Source: an uncultured Clostridia bacterium (GTDB taxonomy: Bacteria; Bacillota_A; Clostridia; Christensenellales; CAG-138). From it: 8,780 bases of DNA. Below, piece by piece: positions 1 through 8,251 of this stretch. The translations under genes were made by a program, and so were the position numbers. The stretch covers positions 1 through 8,780 of the forward strand of contig CAMNHT010000042.1 in NCBI GenBank assembly GCA_946539625.1, in the 5' to 3' direction. The notes beneath the pieces are model-generated. The model saw only the letters and a list, made by a program, of their open reading frames with translations, was not told the DNA's origin and did no database searches. The number at the start of each line of letters is the position of its first letter. Positions within the stretch are counted from its first letter, which is position 1.

Positions 1-229
1 TCATGTGGCGCTTCGCATCCTCAACGCCCTTGCGGACCGCTTCGGGGATTTCCACGGCCTTGCCGAGACCTACGCCGACCTTGCCGTTCTCATTGCCGAC
101 GACCATCAGTGCGGTGAACCGGAAGTTCTTACCGCCCTTAACGACCTTCGCAACGCGGTTGATAGCGACGAGCTTTTCCTTATACTCGGGAACTTCGCGC
201 TCGAATTTTTTTTCTCTGTCGTTTCTCAT
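1..229 (-). CDS. rpsE: 30S ribosomal protein S5 (uS5), N-terminal part, cut by window edge
   Basis: S5 sits at the back of the 30S subunit near the mRNA entry channel and takes part in decoding fidelity and assembly. Only the first 76 codons plus one base are present; the rest lies beyond the left edge. The translation begins [19 protein letters not shown] and continues into the S5 double-stranded-RNA-binding-like domain, with [18 protein letters not shown] at about residues 22-39, then [21 protein letters not shown], a strongly conserved block of the family. The ATG at 227-229 is fixed by a ribosome binding site, TAAGGAGGA, in which TAA is the rplR stop. The gap to rplR is 13 bases. An uninterrupted A8 run in the coding strand (206-213) encodes the KK at residues 7-8. 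In related operons rpmD, rplO and secY normally follow, but none can be seen here. Confidence 0.96.
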   Translation of the reverse strand, partial: MRNDREKKFEREVPEYKEKLVAINRVAKVVKGGKNFRFTALMVVGNENGKVGVGLGKAVEIPEAVRKGVEDAKRHM

Positions 230-242
230 TTCGTTTTCCTCC

Positions 243-611
243 TTAGAAGTCCAAGCCGGCTTCTCTTGCGCCCTCGGCCACCGCCGCTACACGACCGGTG
301 TAGAGGTAACCGCCGCGATCGAAAACGACCTTCTTAACGCCCTTTTCAAGCGCACGCTGCCCGACCAGTTTGCCGACGAGCTTGCTCGCTTCGGTCTTGG
401 TCTTATCATCAAGCTGAGCCTTGAGTTCTGCATCCAGCGTAGAAGCAGCAACCAGAGTGTTACCCGTGGTATCGTCGATAACCTGCGCGTAGATGTGGTT
501 GGTGCTGCGGTACACGTTCAGACGCGGACGTTCCTCGGTACCGTTCAGATCTCTGCGCTGGCGATGGTGGCGAACCTTGCGAACCGCATTCTTATCGATC
601 TTAGAATACAT
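243..611 (-). CDS. rplR: 50S ribosomal protein L18 (uL18)
   Basis: L18 binds 5S rRNA with L5 and anchors the central protuberance of the 50S subunit. The product is 122 residues, the usual bacterial length. The N-terminus is short and basic ([16 protein letters not shown], about residues 11-26), followed by the family block [20 protein letters not shown] (about 29-48). The C-terminus, [20 protein letters not shown] then AREAGLDF, is the standard L18 ending. The ATG at 609-611 is preceded by AAAGGAG about 9 bases upstream, a slightly weaker site than its neighbours have. It lies 21 bases after rplF, and its TAA stop is the first part of the rpsE ribosome binding site. Confidence 0.98.
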   Translation of the reverse strand: MYSKIDKNAVRKVRHHRQRRDLNGTEERPRLNVYRSTNHIYAQVIDDTTGNTLVAASTLDAELKAQLDDKTKTEASKLVGKLVGQRALEKGVKKVVFDRGGYLYTGRVAAVAEGAREAGLDF

Positions 612-632
612 TCTATGTTACTCCTTTCTACC

Positions 633-1172
633 TTACTTACCGGTCTTGCCTTCCTTGCGGCGGACGAACTCGCCCTCATAGCGGATGCCCTTGCCCTTGT
701 AGGGTTCCGGCTCACGCGTGGCGCGGATGTCTGCGGCAACCTGGCCGACCTTCTGCTTGTCGATGCCCTTCACCGTGATCTTGGTGGGAGCGGGGGTTTC
801 AAACTCGATGCCGTCCATCTTCGCAAAGCGAACGGGGTGAGAATAACCGACGTTGAGGACCAGGTCCTTGCCGTCCATCTGGGCTCTGTAACCGGTACCG
901 ACGACCTCAAGCTTCTTTTCAAAGCCGGTCGTCACGCCGACCACCATGTTGTTGATGAGGGTACGGGTGAGGCCGTGCAGCGAGCGATGCAGCTTATCAT
1001 CGCTGGGACGCTTGACGGTCAGCACGCCGTTTTCCTGTTCGAGGATCATCTCAGGCGAAAACGACTGCGTCAATTCGCCCTTGGGCCCCTTCACGGTGAC
1101 GCTGTTGTGTTCGCCAACCGTGATTGTCACGCCGGCGGGAACAGCCACCGGATGTTTTCCGATTCGAGACAT
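633..1172 (-). CDS. rplF: 50S ribosomal protein L6 (uL6)
   Basis: L6 binds 23S rRNA near the sarcin-ricin loop and the factor-binding region. The product is 179 residues, typical for bacteria. It opens with [17 protein letters not shown], the family's conserved start, and holds the two duplicated L6 alpha/beta domains (about 1-80 and 82-179). The [20 protein letters not shown] segment (about 65-84) joins them. The C-terminal signature [21 protein letters not shown] is intact; the lysine-rich loop here is the rRNA-contacting part in solved ribosomes. The start is supported by CGGAGG about 10 bases upstream. The gap from rpsH is 21 bases, among the longest in the cluster, with nothing in it beyond the ribosome binding site. 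Confidence 0.98.
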   Translation of the reverse strand: MSRIGKHPVAVPAGVTITVGEHNSVTVKGPKGELTQSFSPEMILEQENGVLTVKRPSDDKLHRSLHGLTRTLINNMVVGVTTGFEKKLEVVGTGYRAQMDGKDLVLNVGYSHPVRFAKMDGIEFETPAPTKITVKGIDKQKVGQVAADIRATREPEPYKGKGIRYEGEFVRRKEGKTGK

Positions 1173-1193
1173 TCTGTATATTCCTCCGATTTA

Positions 1194-1586
1194 TTACCAG
1201 ACGTAAGCGAGCACTTCGCCGCCGACGCCGAGCTTTCTGGCTTCCCGATCGGTCATAACGCCGCGGGAGGTGGACAGGATCGCGATACCCATGCCGCCGA
1301 GGACCTTGGGGATCTCATCCTTGCGGGCATACACGCGCAGACCCGGACGGGAGATGCGCTTGATGCCGACGATGACGCGCTGCTTGTTGGGGCCGTATTT
1401 GAGCTTGATGCGAATGGTCTTGACGATACCGTCCTCGACGACCTCATAGCCCTTGATGTAGCCTTCTTCCACAAGGATCTCCGCGATCGCCTTCTTGATC
1501 GAGGAAGCGGGGACGTCGACCGTCTCGTGCTTCGCGACCAGCGCGTTGCGGATTCTGGTAAGCATATCTGCAATAGTATCTGTCAT
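1194..1586 (-). CDS. rpsH: 30S ribosomal protein S8 (uS8)
   Basis: S8 is a primary 16S rRNA binder (helix 21 region) needed for assembly of the central domain. In E. coli it also represses the spc operon by binding the mRNA near the start of rplE. The product is 130 residues. It starts [20 protein letters not shown], a standard S8 N-terminus. The conserved C-terminal motif [20 protein letters not shown] is at about residues 103-122, and the protein ends GEVLAYVW, normal for the family. The open frame extends 37 codons upstream through rpsN, but ATG 1584-1586 is chosen because AGGAGG lies 8 bases before it and the S8 homology begins exactly there. Gap to rpsN is 16 bases. Confidence 0.98.
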   Translation of the reverse strand: MTDTIADMLTRIRNALVAKHETVDVPASSIKKAIAEILVEEGYIKGYEVVEDGIVKTIRIKLKYGPNKQRVIVGIKRISRPGLRVYARKDEIPKVLGGMGIAILSTSRGVMTDREARKLGVGGEVLAYVW

Positions 1587-1602
1587 GGTTCTTTCCTCCT
1601 GA

Positions 1603-1788
1603 TTACCAGCTTGCCTTGCGGACGCCGGGGATGTTGCCCTTGTACGCTTCTTCACGGAAGCACACGCGGCAGATGCCGTACTTGCGAAGGACCGCATGCG
1701 GACGACCGCAGATACGGCAGCGGGTGTAAGCGCGGGTAGAGAACTTGGGGGTTCTCTGCTGCTTCAGCTTCATGGATGTCTTTGCCAT
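1603..1788 (-). CDS. rpsN: 30S ribosomal protein S14, zinc-binding type (uS14)
   Basis: S14 belongs to the 30S head and assembles late, with S3 and S10 as neighbours. The product is 61 residues, the short zinc-containing form (often called rpsN1 or type Z), rather than the roughly 90-100 residue zinc-free form. The four zinc ligands are visible as C24-x2-C27 and C40-x2-C43, in the blocks [16 protein letters not shown] and [13 protein letters not shown]. The ending PGVRKASW is canonical. The start is supported by AGGAGG shortly upstream. A zinc-free paralogue may exist elsewhere in the genome under zinc-limitation control, as in Bacillus, but that cannot be judged here. Confidence 0.98.
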   Translation of the reverse strand: MAKTSMKLKQQRTPKFSTRAYTRCRICGRPHAVLRKYGICRVCFREEAYKGNIPGVRKASW

Positions 1789-1803
1789 AGTGGTTCCTCC
1801 TTC

Positions 1804-2418
1804 TTAGTCCTGAACGAACGGCATACCGAGCAGAGCAAGCAGCTCGCGCGCTTCTTCGTCGGTCTTGGCGCTGGTAACGAACACGATGTTCATACCGCGG
1901 ACCTTGTCAACGTCGTCATAGTTGATCTCGGGGAAGATCAGCTGTTCACGGACGCCCATTGCGTAGTTGCCGCGACCGTCGAACGACGTGTCGGACACAC
2001 CGCGGAAGTCGCGGACGCGGGGCAGAACGATGTTCATCAGCTTGTCAGCGAAGTAGTACATTCTCTCGCCGCGCAGGGTGACCTTTGCGCCGATGTTCAT
2101 GCCTTCACGAACTTTGAAGTTTGCGACGGACTTCTTCGCCTTGGTGACGACTGCCTTCTGGCCGGCGATCGTGGAGAGCTCCGCGACTGCCTTTTCGATG
2201 CCCTTCGGGTTGTCCTTCTCCGCACCGAGACCCATGTTGATGATGATCTTCTCGAGCTTCGGGATCTGCATCACGTTCTCATAACGGAACTTTTCCTGCA
2301 GAGCCGGAACGACTTCTTCTTTATACTTGGTCTTCAGACGGGATGCGCCGCTGAAAGGCTTTGCCTGTGCCGCCGCCTTCTTCTTCGGAGCAGCCTGTGC
2401 AGTTTCTTTCTTTGCCAT
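1804..2418 (-). CDS. rplE: 50S ribosomal protein L5 (uL5) with N-terminal Ala/Lys extension
   Basis: L5 binds 5S rRNA with L18 and contacts the P-site tRNA from the central protuberance. The product is 204 residues against about 179-180 for the usual bacterial protein. The core starts near residue 26 ([19 protein letters not shown]) and holds the family blocks [15 protein letters not shown] and [20 protein letters not shown]. The extra 25 or so residues, [18 protein letters not shown] followed by AKPFSG, are rich in Ala and Lys and should be disordered and positively charged. The long start is real by the ribosome binding site: AAGGAGA lies 7 bases before ATG 2416-2418, and no Met or ribosome binding site occurs where the core begins. 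Gap to rplX is 17 bases. Confidence 0.97.
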   Translation of the reverse strand: MAKKETAQAAPKKKAAAQAKPFSGASRLKTKYKEEVVPALQEKFRYENVMQIPKLEKIIINMGLGAEKDNPKGIEKAVAELSTIAGQKAVVTKAKKSVANFKVREGMNIGAKVTLRGERMYYFADKLMNIVLPRVRDFRGVSDTSFDGRGNYAMGVREQLIFPEINYDDVDKVRGMNIVFVTSAKTDEEARELLALLGMPFVQD

Positions 2419-2435
2419 TGTTTATCTCCTTCGTC

Positions 2436-2753
2436 TTAGTCCATGACCTTGCCGCACTTCTTGCAAACGCGGACTTTCTTGCCGTCAACGATCTGATGGG
2501 CAACGCGGGTCGCCTTGCCGCACTTCGGGCAGACCATCATGACGTTGGACACATCGATCGTGCCCTCGGTCTCGATCCGGCCGCCGGCCTCGCCCTGACG
2601 GCGCGGCTTGACGTGCTTGGTGATCATGTTCGCGCCCTGCACCGAAACGCGGCCCTTTTCGGGATACGCGGTGAGGACCTTGCCCTGCTTGCCCTTATCC
2701 TGGCCGGAGATCACAACGACGGTATCGCCTTTTTTCACATTCAGTTTTGCCAT
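2436..2753 (-). CDS. rplX: 50S ribosomal protein L24 (uL24), zinc-ribbon form
   Basis: L24 is an early assembly initiator at the 5' end of 23S rRNA and later sits near the exit tunnel. The product is 105 residues. The KOW motif is at about residues 5-36 (KKGDTVVVISGQDKGKQGKV), followed by the conserved NMITKHVKPRRQGEAGGRIE. The C-terminal part carries two Cys pairs, C75-x2-C78 (CPKC) and C97-x2-C100 (CKKC), a predicted zinc ribbon found in many Bacillota L24 proteins and absent from E. coli. With S14, this makes at least two zinc-binding ribosomal proteins in the operon. The rplN stop and the rplX ribosome binding site share TAAGGAGG. Confidence 0.98.
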   Translation of the reverse strand: MAKLNVKKGDTVVVISGQDKGKQGKVLTAYPEKGRVSVQGANMITKHVKPRRQGEAGGRIETEGTIDVSNVMMVCPKCGKATRVAHQIVDGKKVRVCKKCGKVMD

Positions 2754-2766
2754 GTCGCTTTCCTCC

Positions 2767-3135
2767 TTACAGCACTTCGGGTGCGAGAGAGACGATCTTC
2801 ATGTAATCCTTCTCGCGCAGCTCACGGGCGACCGGCCCAAAGATACGGGTGCCCTTCGGCTGCTTCTGGTCGTTGATGATGACGCACGCATTGTCGTCGA
2901 AACGAATGTGGCTGCCATCGGGACGGGACGTTTCGCTCGTGGTACGAACGACGACCGCGCGTACAACGTCCTTCTTCTTCACGGCGCCGCCCGGAGCTGC
3001 GGTCTTAACCGCGCACACGATCACGTCGCCGATGCCTGCGAACTTCACCTTGGAGCCGCCGAGTACGTGAATGCACTGTACTTCCTTGGCGCCGCTGTTG
3101 TCCGCGACCTTCAATCTGGTTTGAGGCTGAATCAT
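2767..3135 (-). CDS. rplN: 50S ribosomal protein L14 (uL14)
   Basis: L14 lies at the subunit interface, forms intersubunit bridges with 16S rRNA, and is the docking site of the silencing factor RsfS. The product is 122 residues, the standard length. It starts [18 protein letters not shown], and the family signature runs through [19 protein letters not shown] (about 26-44) and the [20 protein letters not shown] block (about 88-107). It ends IVSLAPEVL as usual. ATG 3133-3135 has GAGGAGG just upstream. The gap to rpsQ is 18 bases. In E. coli the S10 and spc operons are separated between these two genes by a terminator and a promoter; here there is no room for either, so the two operons are read as one. 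Confidence 0.98.
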   Translation of the reverse strand: MIQPQTRLKVADNSGAKEVQCIHVLGGSKVKFAGIGDVIVCAVKTAAPGGAVKKKDVVRAVVVRTTSETSRPDGSHIRFDDNACVIINDQKQPKGTRIFGPVARELREKDYMKIVSLAPEVL

Positions 3136-3153
3136 TTTATCTTATCCTCCTCA

Positions 3154-3411
3154 TTACTTCGCTTTCTCGATGATCTCGACAAGACGCCATCTCTTGTCCT
3201 TGGAGATCGGTCGAGTTTCCATGATGCGGACGGTATCGCCGATGCCGCACTGGTTCTCTTCGTCATGCGCCTTGAACTTGCGCGTACGGTTGACCATCTT
3301 GCCGTACAGGGGATGGCGAACCTTGGTCTTGATGGCGACGACGATCGTTTTGTCCATCTTATCGCTGACAACGGTGCCAACGCGGGTTTTACGATATCCT
3401 CTCATTTCCAT
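3154..3411 (-). CDS. rpsQ: 30S ribosomal protein S17 (uS17)
   Basis: S17 is a primary 16S rRNA-binding protein with an OB fold that organises the 5' and central domains of the 30S. The product is 85 residues. Visible family blocks are [20 protein letters not shown] (about 8-27) and the [20 protein letters not shown] loop (about 36-55). The [20 protein letters not shown] motif follows and is the most diagnostic. Two in-frame ATGs lie two codons apart. The first (3409-3411) is chosen because it sits 10 bases after AGGAGG, while the second would be 16 bases away. TAAGGAGG joins the rpmC stop to this ribosome binding site. Confidence 0.97.
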   Translation of the reverse strand: MEMRGYRKTRVGTVVSDKMDKTIVVAIKTKVRHPLYGKMVNRTRKFKAHDEENQCGIGDTVRIMETRPISKDKRWRLVEIIEKAK

Positions 3412-3426
3412 AGTTCCGATTCCTCC

Positions 3427-3630
3427 TTATTCGGCGTCCTGACCGAGCTCGCGGGCGCGAAGAACGGTCTTGATACGGGCGATGTCCTTCTTGCATGCGC
3501 TGATGCGGGAAGGATTGCTGATCTGTCCGGTGACGGACTGGAAGCGAAGATTGAACAATTCGGCTTTCAGATCCTTTTCCTGCTTGAGCAGCTCTTCAAC
3601 GCTCATGCTCTTGAGCTTATCTGCCTTCAT
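3427..3630 (-). CDS. rpmC: 50S ribosomal protein L29 (uL29)
   Basis: L29 is a small two-helix protein beside L23 at the polypeptide exit, where it helps form the docking platform for trigger factor and signal recognition particle. The product is 67 residues. The sequence KLKSMSVEELLKQEKDLKAE, then LFNLRFQSVTGQISNPSRIS, matches the family's helix-turn-helix hairpin, and the KKDIARIKTVLRARELG helix closes it. It begins only two bases after the rplP stop. Its ribosome binding site (AAAGGAG) is encoded inside the last codons of rplP, so the two are probably translationally coupled. Confidence 0.97.
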   Translation of the reverse strand: MKADKLKSMSVEELLKQEKDLKAELFNLRFQSVTGQISNPSRISACKKDIARIKTVLRARELGQDAE

Positions 3631-3632
3631 TG

Positions 3633-4064
3633 TTATTCTCCTTTCTCCTCAGTCTCGGTCTCTTTCTTGACGATCTTGCACTTGAGCGGCAGCTTGTGCA
3701 TCGCAAGACGCAGCGCCTCGCGAGCGGTGAAGTCGTCGACGCCCGCGATCTCAAACATCACGCGGCCGGGCTTCACAACCGCCACCCAGTATTCGGGGGA
3801 ACCTTTGCCGGAACCCATTCGGGTTTCAGCGGGCTTTTCGGTAACGGGCTTGTCGGGGAAGATCTTGGTCCAAACCTGACCGCCACGCTTGATATAACGG
3901 GTCATCGCAACACGGGCCGCTTCGATCTGGTTGCTGGTCACCCATGCGGGATCCAGCGCGACGAGACCGTAATCGCCGTAGGTCACGGTGTTGCCGCGAT
4001 GCGCGGCACCCTTCATGCGGCCGCGGAACACTCTGCGGCGCTTTACTCTCTTCGGCATTAACAT
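3633..4064 (-). CDS. rplP: 50S ribosomal protein L16 (uL16)
   Basis: L16 is a late-assembling protein that lines the A-site tRNA path near the peptidyl transferase centre and contacts 5S rRNA. The product is 143 residues, typical. Family blocks are [19 protein letters not shown] at the start, [18 protein letters not shown] in the middle and [20 protein letters not shown]. The Arg of RMGSGKG is residue 82, the position hydroxylated in E. coli. The tail [11 protein letters not shown] is acidic. The frame stays open 10 codons further up, but ATG 4062-4064 is chosen because AAGGAGG lies 8 bases before it and MLMPKR is the usual Bacillota start; MPKR at the third codon is a possible alternative. 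The start is one base after the rpsC stop. Confidence 0.97.
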   Translation of the reverse strand: MLMPKRVKRRRVFRGRMKGAAHRGNTVTYGDYGLVALDPAWVTSNQIEAARVAMTRYIKRGGQVWTKIFPDKPVTEKPAETRMGSGKGSPEYWVAVVKPGRVMFEIAGVDDFTAREALRLAMHKLPLKCKIVKKETETEEKGE

Positions 4065-4065
4065 A

Positions 4066-4725
4066 TTATTTGCCTCCTTCCGAGCGCTTTGCACGCTTCA
4101 GAACTTCACCCTTGTAGATCCAGACCTTGCAGCCGATTCTGCCGTACTGCGTGCTGGCTTCCGCAAAACCGTAATGGATGTCCGCGCGCATCGTCTGCAG
4201 CGGGATCGAACCATCGTGGTAACCTTCGCCTCTGGCGATTTCGGCGCCGCCCAGACGACCGGAGCAAGCGAGCTTAATGCCCTTCACGCCCGGACGCTGC
4301 ATAGCGCGCTGCATCGCCTGCTTCATTGCGCGGCGGAAGCTGATACGCTTCTCGATCTGCGCGGCGATGTTCTCGGCCACGAGCTGTGCATCGGAATCCG
4401 CATCGCGGACTTCCATGATGTTGACCGCAACGGGCTTGCCGATCTCGGCCGCGACGGACGCTTTGATCTCTTCGATGCCTGCGCCGCCCTTGCCGATCAG
4501 CATACCGGGACGCGCGGTGTAGATGCCCACGCTGATCTTGCCGGTCGCACGGTCGATAACGATGCGGGAAATGCTCGCGCCGAAGTATTTCTTCTTCACG
4601 AAATCACGGATCTTGCGGTCCTCGACGAGGCAGTCCGCGAAGTCCTTCTTCGCAGCATACCAATGTGTGTTCCAATCGCGAATCACACCAACGCGGAATC
4701 CGTTCGGATTAACTTTCTGACCCAT
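4066..4725 (-). CDS. rpsC: 30S ribosomal protein S3 (uS3)
   Basis: S3 lies at the mRNA entry pore on the 30S head and, with S4 and S5, contributes to mRNA unwinding. The product is 219 residues. The N-terminus [19 protein letters not shown] is diagnostic. A type II KH domain follows at about 38-106, with its GxxG loop in [13 protein letters not shown] (residues 78-81, GKGG). The C-terminal S3 domain shows [20 protein letters not shown] and [20 protein letters not shown]. The last codons, Ser-Glu-Gly-Gly-Lys-stop, also spell the AAGGAGG ribosome binding site of rplP. The start is fixed by GAGGAGG 5 bases upstream of ATG 4723-4725. Confidence 0.98.
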   Translation of the reverse strand: MGQKVNPNGFRVGVIRDWNTHWYAAKKDFADCLVEDRKIRDFVKKKYFGASISRIVIDRATGKISVGIYTARPGMLIGKGGAGIEEIKASVAAEIGKPVAVNIMEVRDADSDAQLVAENIAAQIEKRISFRRAMKQAMQRAMQRPGVKGIKLACSGRLGGAEIARGEGYHDGSIPLQTMRADIHYGFAEASTQYGRIGCKVWIYKGEVLKRAKRSEGGK

Positions 4726-4737
4726 ACTGTCCTCCTC

Positions 4738-5124
4738 TTATTTGACCTGATCCAAGATGATCGTGATGTGGCTCGTGCGCTTGCGAATCGGGGAAGCGGA
4801 GCCACGCGCTCTTGCGCGATAGCGCGCCAGCGTCGGACCTTGGTTCGCATAAACCTCGGCGACATACAGATCGTCGCGGTTCATGTCGAGGTTGTTCTCC
4901 GCGTTCGCAACGGCGGAGTTCAGGAGCTTCAGCACGGGCTCGCTCGCGGCCTTGGGGGTGTACTCCAGGATCGCGGCAGCTTCCTTGACGCTCTTGCCGC
5001 GGATCATGTCGATGACGATCTTGACCTTGCGGCTGGAGATCCGGATATAACGGGCGATTGCGTGCGGACGCTTGTCGGCCGTTTCATGACGGCGAGCCGT
5101 CTTTTCTCTCATTCTGGTTGCCAT
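4738..5124 (-). CDS. rplV: 50S ribosomal protein L22 (uL22)
   Basis: L22 binds all domains of 23S rRNA; its long beta-hairpin reaches into the exit tunnel, where mutations affect macrolide sensitivity and arrest peptides. The product is 128 residues, about 15 longer than common Bacillota forms. The extra part is a basic N-terminus, [20 protein letters not shown]. The core starts near [20 protein letters not shown] (about 21-40). The tunnel hairpin is at about 93-118 ([20 protein letters not shown]), followed by [11 protein letters not shown]. The first ATG (5122-5124) is 7 bases after GGAGG. Met5 would be too far from the ribosome binding site, so the extension is probably made. No deletion or duplication in the hairpin is apparent by eye. 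Confidence 0.97.
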   Translation of the reverse strand: MATRMREKTARRHETADKRPHAIARYIRISSRKVKIVIDMIRGKSVKEAAAILEYTPKAASEPVLKLLNSAVANAENNLDMNRDDLYVAEVYANQGPTLARYRARARGSASPIRKRTSHITIILDQVK

Positions 5125-5136
5125 TTTCGTTCCTCC

Positions 5137-5418
5137 TTATTTCGCGCCCGTGGTTTTCTCGGAGCCTCTGTGGCCGCGGAACGTGCGGGTGGGGGCGAAC
5201 TCGCCCAGCTTATGTCCGACCATTTCCTCGGTGACATACACCGGAACGTGCTTCTTGCCGTCGTGTACGGCGATCGTGTGACCGACGAACTCCGGGAAGA
5301 TCGTGGAGGCGCGGCTCCAAGTCTTAACGACCGTCTTCTTGCCGCTGTCATTCATCGCCTGAATACGATTGTACAGGCGCTCTTCAACGAACGGGCCTTT
5401 CTTAATCGATCTGCTCAT
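5137..5418 (-). CDS. rpsS: 30S ribosomal protein S19 (uS19)
   Basis: S19 lies at the top of the 30S head, pairs with S13 and contacts the central protuberance of the 50S. The product is 93 residues, typical. Conserved family blocks are [19 protein letters not shown] (1-19), [20 protein letters not shown] (about 32-51) and [20 protein letters not shown] followed by [13 protein letters not shown] 5416-5418 has AGGAGG shortly before it, in the run TAATAGGAGG that includes the rplB stop. Gap to rplB is 14 bases. Its own stop forms TAAGGAGG with the rplV ribosome binding site. Confidence 0.98.
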   Translation of the reverse strand: MSRSIKKGPFVEERLYNRIQAMNDSGKKTVVKTWSRASTIFPEFVGHTIAVHDGKKHVPVYVTEEMVGHKLGEFAPTRTFRGHRGSEKTTGAK

Positions 5419-5432
5419 TGTGGTTCCTCCTA

Positions 5433-6269
<837 letters not shown>

Positions 6270-6280
6270 GTGTTGCCTCC

Positions 6281-6577
6281 TTACTGTGCGATGCCGTCGA
6301 ACAGCTCAATGCCCTTCGAATCGGCAGTCAGCTTGACATACGCTTTCTTCTTGGAAGCGGTTCTGCCCTGCGTGCGGCCCTGGCGCTTGATCTTGCCGAG
6401 CTTGTTCACGGTGTGGACGCTCGCGACCTTAACGCCGAAGATTTCCTCGACCGCCTTTGCGATCTCGACCTTGTTCGCGCTCTTGGCTACTTCAAAGGTG
6501 TAGGTGTGATGCGCGATATAGTCATAGCTCTTTTCCGTGAGGATCGGAGCCTTAATGATGTCGTATGCGTTCTTCAT
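6281..6577 (-). CDS. rplW: 50S ribosomal protein L23 (uL23)
   Basis: L23 sits at the tunnel exit and is the main docking point for trigger factor and signal recognition particle. The product is 98 residues. It matches the family in [20 protein letters not shown] (about 7-26), in [20 protein letters not shown], in [20 protein letters not shown], and in a basic loop before KKKAYVKLT. The start overlaps the rplD stop by one base (TAATG on the minus strand). Its GAGGAGG ribosome binding site lies inside the last codons of rplD, so its translation most likely depends on ribosomes finishing rplD. Confidence 0.98.
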   Translation of the reverse strand: MKNAYDIIKAPILTEKSYDYIAHHTYTFEVAKSANKVEIAKAVEEIFGVKVASVHTVNKLGKIKRQGRTQGRTASKKKAYVKLTADSKGIELFDGIAQ

Positions 6578-7197
6578 TAGGCGTAAACCTCCTCGATCTT
6601 CTCCGCCGACGCCTTCGTGAGGATCAGCTTTTCATACTTCAGGATCTCGTACACGTTCAGCGTTCCGACCAGCGTCGTCTTGACGTTCGGAATGTTGCGG
6701 GCTGCACGCTCGACGGTCTCGTCCTTCTCGGGGAGAACGATCAGCGCCTTTTCGGTGTTGACAGCCTTGAGAACCTTAACCATTTCCTTCGTCTTGGCCG
6801 CTTCGAGATGCAGCGCATCGAACACGAGCAGCTCGTTCTCGTTGACCTTACTGGACAGCGCGGACTTCATCGCGAGGCGCTTGACCTTCTTGTTCAGACG
6901 AACCGTATAGTCGCGGGGCTTCGGCGCGAAGACGATGCCGCCGTGTCTCCACTGCGGAGAACGGGTGGAACCCTGACGCGCACGGCCGGTGCCCTTCTGA
7001 CGCCACGGCTTCTTGCCGCCGCCGGAAACTTCCGCGCGGGTCAGCGCGCTCTGCGTGCCCTGACGGCAGTTGGCGAGGTGCGCCACGACGACGTCGTGCA
7101 GAACGCTCTCGTTCACCGGCTGACCGAACACATTTTCGGAAAGCGCGATTTCGCCAACGGTGTTGCCTTTAATATCATACAATGCTACGTTCGGCAT
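6577..7197 (-). CDS. rplD: 50S ribosomal protein L4 (uL4)
   Basis: L4 helps start 50S assembly and its long loop reaches the wall of the exit tunnel near L22. In E. coli free L4 also represses the S10 operon by acting on the leader RNA, both on transcription and on translation. The product is 206 residues. The tunnel loop is at about 45-95, with KKPWRQKGTGRARQGSTRSP and QWRHGGIVFAPKPRDYTVRL, the family signature. The globular part follows with the usual KRLAMKSALSSKV. Whether this L4 regulates its own operon is unknown, but the long structured leader upstream of rpsJ leaves room for it. The start is fixed by TAAGGAGG ahead of ATG 7195-7197. Confidence 0.98.
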   Translation of the reverse strand: MPNVALYDIKGNTVGEIALSENVFGQPVNESVLHDVVVAHLANCRQGTQSALTRAEVSGGGKKPWRQKGTGRARQGSTRSPQWRHGGIVFAPKPRDYTVRLNKKVKRLAMKSALSSKVNENELLVFDALHLEAAKTKEMVKVLKAVNTEKALIVLPEKDETVERAARNIPNVKTTLVGTLNVYEILKYEKLILTKASAEKIEEVYA

Positions 7198-7211
7198 GGT
7201 TTGTTTCCTCC

Positions 7212-7838
7212 TTACTTCACGGTGCTTCTGACCGTAACCAGCGTTCCCTTTGCACCGGGGATCGCGCCCTTGATGAGGAGCAGGTTACGCTCGGCATCGG
7301 CCTTTACGACTTCGAGGTTCTGGACGGTGACGGTCTCACTGCCCATGTGGCCCGGAAGACGCTTGGTCTTGAATACTTCGCCGGGGTACGTGCAGGCGCC
7401 CATGGAGCCGGCAACGCGATAGGAATGCGAACCGTGGGTCTTGCGGCCGCGGGCCTGGTTCCAGCGCTTGATGTTGCCCGCAAAGCCCTTGCCCTTGCTC
7501 TTGCCGGTCACGTCGACCTTGTCGCCCTCGGCGAAAACGTCGGCCTTGATCAGCTGACCGAGCTCATAGGATGCTGCGTCTTCGAGCTTGAATTCCTTGA
7601 AGTAACGCATCGTCTTGACGCCGGCCTTCGCGCAGTGGCCCTTGGTGGGCTTGTTGGAAAGGCTCTCGCGGACTTCGCAGAACCCGACCTGAACGGCTTC
7701 GTACCCGTCGTTTTCGACGGTCTTCTTTTGGATGACGGGGCAGGGACCGGCTTCGATGACAGTGACGGGAATCATGGTACCGTCAGTACGGAAGTACTGC
7801 GTCATACCGATCTTCTTGCCCAAAATGGCTTTCTTCAT
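7212..7838 (-). CDS. rplC: 50S ribosomal protein L3 (uL3)
   Basis: L3 is an early assembly protein whose central extension reaches close to the peptidyl transferase centre. The product is 208 residues, typical for Bacillota. It starts [20 protein letters not shown]. The signature [20 protein letters not shown] (about 119-138) leads into the extension [20 protein letters not shown] (about 140-159), where Gln150 of E. coli, the methylated residue, is not conserved. The closing block [20 protein letters not shown] (about 184-203) is standard. ATG 7836-7838 has CGGAGG 9 bases upstream. The 22-base gap to rpsJ is the longest inside the operon. Confidence 0.98.
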   Translation of the reverse strand: MKKAILGKKIGMTQYFRTDGTMIPVTVIEAGPCPVIQKKTVENDGYEAVQVGFCEVRESLSNKPTKGHCAKAGVKTMRYFKEFKLEDAASYELGQLIKADVFAEGDKVDVTGKSKGKGFAGNIKRWNQARGRKTHGSHSYRVAGSMGACTYPGEVFKTKRLPGHMGSETVTVQNLEVVKADAERNLLLIKGAIPGAKGTLVTVRSTVK

Positions 7839-7860
7839 TTGGTCTTACCTCCGTTTATAA

Positions 7861-8169
7861 TTACAGCTTGATCTCGATGTCCACACCCGCGGGGAGGTCG
7901 AGCTTCATCAGAGCCTCAACCGTCTTGGTGGAGGGCTGGAGAATGTCGATCAGGCGCTTATGCGTGCGGATCTCGAACTGCTCACGGGAATCCTTATACT
8001 TGTGCGTTGCACGAAGGATGGTGACGATTTCCTTTTCGGTGGGCAGCGGGATGGGGCCGGAGACCTGCGCTCCGGTTCTCTTGGCGGTGTCGACGATCTT
8101 TTCGGCGCTCTGGTCGATCAGACTGTGTTCATAGGCCTTGAGCTTGATGCGGATTCTTTGGTTTGCCAT
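7861..8169 (-). CDS. rpsJ: 30S ribosomal protein S10 (uS10, NusE), first gene of the operon
   Basis: S10 is a 30S head protein and, as NusE, pairs with NusB in rRNA transcription antitermination and links the ribosome to NusG. The product is 102 residues. It starts [20 protein letters not shown], carries the family block [20 protein letters not shown] (about 37-56), then [20 protein letters not shown], and ends [13 protein letters not shown], all canonical. The frame runs 26 codons further upstream without S10 similarity. ATG 8167-8169 is chosen from homology and from AGAGGA at 8182-8187, about 12 bases away. That ribosome binding site is weaker and further off than any other in the operon. 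It follows the long leader directly; no tuf or fus gene lies within the 611 bases upstream. Confidence 0.98.
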   Translation of the reverse strand: MANQRIRIKLKAYEHSLIDQSAEKIVDTAKRTGAQVSGPIPLPTEKEIVTILRATHKYKDSREQFEIRTHKRLIDILQPSTKTVEALMKLDLPAGVDIEIKL

Positions 8170-8181
8170 ACTTGTTTTCTT

Positions 8182-8187
8182 TCCTCT
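8182..8187 (-). promoter_or_regulatory. Ribosome binding site of rpsJ, weak and distant
   Basis: AGAGGA on the minus strand ends about 12 bases before the rpsJ ATG. Most other genes in the operon have AGGAGG or GGAGG at 5 to 10 bases. The first gene of the operon thus has the poorest site, which would suit translational control by the leader. Confidence 0.6.
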
Positions 8188-8219
8188 CGATAAAATTTTG
8201 TTTTGGGCAGTACACAGAG

Positions 8220-8251
8220 CCGTGTGTTTCCCTCTTATTTTTTTCACACAG
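8220..8251 (-). promoter_or_regulatory. Leader helix competing with the adjacent GAAA hairpin
   Basis: On the minus strand CUGUGUG (8251-8245) can pair with CACACGG (8226-8220): seven pairs, one of them G-U, around an A-rich 18-base loop. The same CUGUGUG also forms most of the 3' arm of the hairpin at 8247-8264, so the two helices exclude each other. The loop includes AAUAAGAGGGAAA. This is read from base complementarity only; no energies were computed. Confidence 0.45.

Noticed and set aside
1587..1697. 37-codon upstream extension of rpsH
   Set aside because: It overlaps rpsN, and S8 homology and the AGGAGG site both point to ATG 1584-1586.
3..1739. Very long open frame of 578 codons on the plus strand, antisense to rpsE through rpsN
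   Set aside because: It lies opposite six clearly recognisable ribosomal genes, its translation has no family resemblance, and it crosses several gene boundaries. It results from codon bias in the real genes. The same holds for the plus-strand frames at 2608-3879, 3988-5502 and 5418-6503.
3136..3153. Separate spc operon promoter or S10 operon terminator between rpsQ and rplN
   Set aside because: The gap is 18 bases and filled by the rplN ribosome binding site; no terminator stem or promoter boxes fit.
8170..8247. 26-codon upstream extension of rpsJ in the same frame
   Set aside because: S10 homology starts exactly at [10 protein letters not shown], the extension has no ribosome binding site, and it runs through the predicted leader stem-loop.
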